Below are positions 35,231-37,194 of a DNA stretch of 37,194 nucleotides, one piece after another. Source of the stretch: Verrucomicrobiota bacterium (lineage in GTDB: Bacteria; Verrucomicrobiota; Verrucomicrobiia; Opitutales; Opitutaceae). A program made the position numbers and the translations under genes. The notes beneath the pieces were generated by a model. The model did no database searches. It was not told the DNA's origin and saw only the letters and a program-made list of their open reading frames with translations. How positions within the stretch are numbered: position 1 is the stretch's first letter; every line of letters begins with the position of its first letter. The stretch covers positions 1-37,194 of the forward strand of contig JAEWKR010000128.1 in the NCBI GenBank assembly GCA_023457715.1, in the 5' to 3' direction.

Positions 35231-35314
35231 CCCGTCCCTTTCCCTAAATCGGCGCAGGAGTTCGCAAAATGCGCAAAGACCGTCATGGGTGCGCGCTGCT
35301 ACGGTCGTGCACTC

Positions 35315-36988
35315 ATGAGTTCACCACAGTATCCATTGGGGTTGTCTGCCTGGGGTGATGCCCCGCTCCTTTCCGGCACGCACCTGCTGACGAATCCGCT
35401 CTTCAACAAGGGCACCGCGTTCACCGAGCGTGAGCGGGATTCGCTCGGCATTCGCGGCCTGCTGCCGCCCCGGGTGTTCACGCTGGAAGAGCAGGTCGAA
35501 CGCTCGCTGGCCGCGGTCCGGCGCAAACAGGACCCGCTCGAGAAGTACATCTACCTGGTCAACCTGCAGAACCGCAATGAAGTGCTGTTCTACCGGCTGG
35601 TGACGGAGCATCTCGAGGAGTTCGTGCCCATCATCTACACCCCGACCGTGGGTCAGGCCTGCCTCGAGTATGGCAGCATCTTCCGCCGCCCGCGCGGCAT
35701 GTTCATCAGCCTGCGCGAACGCGGCCGCATCGCGGAGATCCTCCGCCACTGGAGCATCCCGGGCGTGCGCCTGATTGTGGTGACCGACGGCGAACGCATC
35801 CTGGGTCTGGGCGACCTCGGCGCCCTCGGCATGGGCATCCCGGTGGGCAAGCTGTCCCTTTACACCGCGTGCGCGGGCGTGCATCCCAGCTACTGCCTGC
35901 CCATCACGCTCGACGTCGGCACGGACAATGAGGAACTGCACCGCGGCTCCGCCTACATCGGCATCAAGCAGAAGCGGGCGCGCGGGGCGGAGTACGACGC
36001 GTTCATCGAGGAGTTTGTGAGCGCGGTGAAAACCGTCTTCCCGCGGGCCTTGATGCAGTGGGAGGACTTCGGCAACAGCAACGCCTTCCGCCTGCTCAAG
36101 ACGTACCGCCCTCAGCTCCCGAGTTTCAACGATGACATCCAGGGCACGGCGGCCGTGGCGCTCGCGGGCGTGATTGCGGCGCTCCGCCTCACCAAGGGCC
36201 GGCTCGCCGAACAGAGGCTGCTCTTCCTCGGCGCCGGTGAGGCCGGGACGGGCATCGCCGATCTTTATGTCGCCGCCGCGCGTTCGGAAGGGCTGTCCGA
36301 GGCCCAGGCCCGCAGTCGTTGTTGGTTTGTGGATTCAAAGGGTCTCGTGGTGCGCAACCGCGGCGACCACCTCGCCGAGCACAAGGAGCCGTACGCGCAC
36401 GACCACGCCTTCATCCCGACGCTGGCTGAAGCGGTGAAGGTGCTGAAGCCCACCGCGCTGATCGGCGTATCCGGCACGCCCGCGACCTTCACGCCCGGCA
36501 TCATCGCCGACATGGCCGCGATCAACGATCGCCCGATCATCTTCGCGCTCTCCAACCCGACTTCGAAAGCGGAGTGCACGGCCGAAGCCGCCTACACGCA
36601 CTCGAACGGTCGCGCGATCTTCGCCAGCGGCAGCCCGTTTGCCCCCGTGGAGTTCAATGGCTCCCGGATGATTCCCGGCCAGGGAAACAACATCTACATT
36701 TTCCCCGGCGTGGGTCTGGGCGCGCTCGCCTGCGAGGCGCGCGAGGTCACGGACGAGATGTTCCTGGCCTCGGCCCGCACGCTCGCGAGCCTCGTCACGG
36801 AGGAGGACCTGGCGGTTGGCCGCGTATACCCGGCGCTGACGCGGATTCGCGAAGTCTCACTGAAGATCGCGGCCGACGTGCTGGAGGTCGCGCACGCTGC
36901 GGGCCTGGCCCAGCTTCCCAAGCCCGAGGACCCTACTCAGTATATCGCCGAGCGGATGTTCCAGCCGGTCTATCGCGAGTACGTCTGA
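35315..36988 (+). CDS. maeA: NAD-dependent malic enzyme
   Basis: A 557-residue enzyme decarboxylating malate to pyruvate with NAD+ reduction. The N-terminal domain has EKYIYLVNLQNRNEVLFYRL and the catalytic tyrosine in IIYTPTVGQACLEYG (about 110-125). The central motif GLGDLGALGMGIPVGKLSLY leads to QWEDFGNSNAFRLL and FNDDIQGTAAVALAGV, and the NAD-binding GAGEAGTGIADL follows at about 305-315. Length and motifs match the SfcA/MaeA type (about 565 residues), not the two-domain MaeB type. Start 35315 was chosen because the alternative ATG at 35285 adds only unconserved residues (MGARCYGRAL). Its distance from the HDOD stop is filled by a repeat cluster, so it is probably a separate transcript. 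Cofactor preference (NAD versus NADP) is inferred from family only. Confidence 0.93.
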   Translation: MSSPQYPLGLSAWGDAPLLSGTHLLTNPLFNKGTAFTERERDSLGIRGLLPPRVFTLEEQVERSLAAVRRKQDPLEKYIYLVNLQNRNEVLFYRLVTEHLEEFVPIIYTPTVGQACLEYGSIFRRPRGMFISLRERGRIAEILRHWSIPGVRLIVVTDGERILGLGDLGALGMGIPVGKLSLYTACAGVHPSYCLPITLDVGTDNEELHRGSAYIGIKQKRARGAEYDAFIEEFVSAVKTVFPRALMQWEDFGNSNAFRLLKTYRPQLPSFNDDIQGTAAVALAGVIAALRLTKGRLAEQRLLFLGAGEAGTGIADLYVAAARSEGLSEAQARSRCWFVDSKGLVVRNRGDHLAEHKEPYAHDHAFIPTLAEAVKVLKPTALIGVSGTPATFTPGIIADMAAINDRPIIFALSNPTSKAECTAEAAYTHSNGRAIFASGSPFAPVEFNGSRMIPGQGNNIYIFPGVGLGALACEAREVTDEMFLASARTLASLVTEEDLAVGRVYPALTRIREVSLKIAADVLEVAHAAGLAQLPKPEDPTQYIAERMFQPVYREYV

Positions 36989-37022
36989 CGAAGCGTTGTT
37001 CTTGCGAACCGCGCCGGCGTCC

Positions 37023-37194
37023 TCAGCGGGCGCGCGTGAACGTGGGGCGGCGGCCTGCAGGCTCCATGCGGCCCTCGTCCCGCGCGTTTTCCGTCGAACC
37101 TGACGACGGCGCCGGCTGCTGGGCGGGCGGCGTGTGCGCCGGCGGATTAGGCGCGGGCGCGGCGTGCCGGGGCGCGGCGTGCCGGGGCGCGGTG
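37023..37194 (-). CDS. C-terminal end of a Pro/Ala-rich protein (partial)
   Basis: A minus-strand reading frame ends with a TGA at 37023-37025 and stays open to the window edge (57 codons). Its product is Pro/Ala-rich (PNPPAHTPPAQQPAPSSG) and ends in GRRPTFTRAR. Bases 37158-37190 contain a direct 15-bp repeat (about CGGGGCGCGGCGTGC), giving HAAPR-type repeats. It is convergent with malic enzyme, with 34 bases between stops. No domain is visible in the part inside the window; it could be a linker region of a larger protein. Low complexity limits confidence that this is coding. Confidence 0.45.
   Translation of the reverse strand, partial: TAPRHAAPRHAAPAPNPPAHTPPAQQPAPSSGSTENARDEGRMEPAGRRPTFTRAR

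Overview
The window is high-GC DNA (GC estimated by eye at well over 60 %) with dense, mostly single-function genes and no rRNA, tRNA, CRISPR array, phage or transposase gene that I can see. Several features point to a Verrucomicrobiota member, most likely Opitutaceae: a TonB-dependent receptor carrying a plug-leading motif VKLSPFTV, long FG-GAP/ASPIC-UnbV secreted proteins, start codons preceded by pyrimidine tracts instead of Shine-Dalgarno sequences, and LPS-heptose genes in a Gram-negative setting. The taxonomic call is inference from gene style, not from a marker gene.

Layout. 1-2873 (minus): a hairpin, then gmhB-like phosphatase, rfaE1-like heptose-7-phosphate kinase and an M24 metallopeptidase. 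3049-5686 (plus): a DUF192 lipoprotein, an orphan NMT1/SsuA-type substrate-binding protein and a DUF4097 protein. 5986-14408 (minus): a three-gene operon, read flotillin/SPFH coiled-coil protein -> 1798-residue DUF3686-type AAA ATPase -> 267-residue coiled-coil/Pro-Ala-rich protein. It is bracketed on both sides by about 300 bp of the same composite repeat in direct orientation. 14879-22113: two divergent families of FG-GAP proteins (a lipoprotein with TPRs, and a 1197-residue double ASPIC/UnbV protein) plus a translationally coupled, degenerate FKBP. 22379-24862 (minus): TonB-dependent receptor. 25144-29479: an SGNH hydrolase/TPR membrane protein convergent with a DUF5989 - SxtJ - carbamoyltransferase operon. 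29734-36988: pyruvate phosphate dikinase with a histone-like Lys/Ala tail, a small two-helix membrane protein, a pseudo-receiver/HDOD protein and an NAD-type malic enzyme. PPDK and malic enzyme together suit control at the phosphoenolpyruvate-pyruvate-malate node. The window ends in the C-terminus of a Pro/Ala-rich protein.

The most unusual property lies between the genes. Most larger intergenic gaps hold an inverted repeat whose arms are built from short (6-12 nt) tandem units. The unit differs from locus to locus: GTGAAAGTGAGA, GAGCAC, GGCTGAAA/CTCAAAT, GAAACCA/GAAACTA and CATCCCGGAT types. Some elements recur tens of kb apart, some are nested inside one another, and two sit immediately before start codons. 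A separate REP/BIME-like family (GTAC/GTAG next to a CCGCS hairpin) shows compensatory stem changes. These elements and the repeat-bracketed flotillin/AAA operon are the parts most worth following up.
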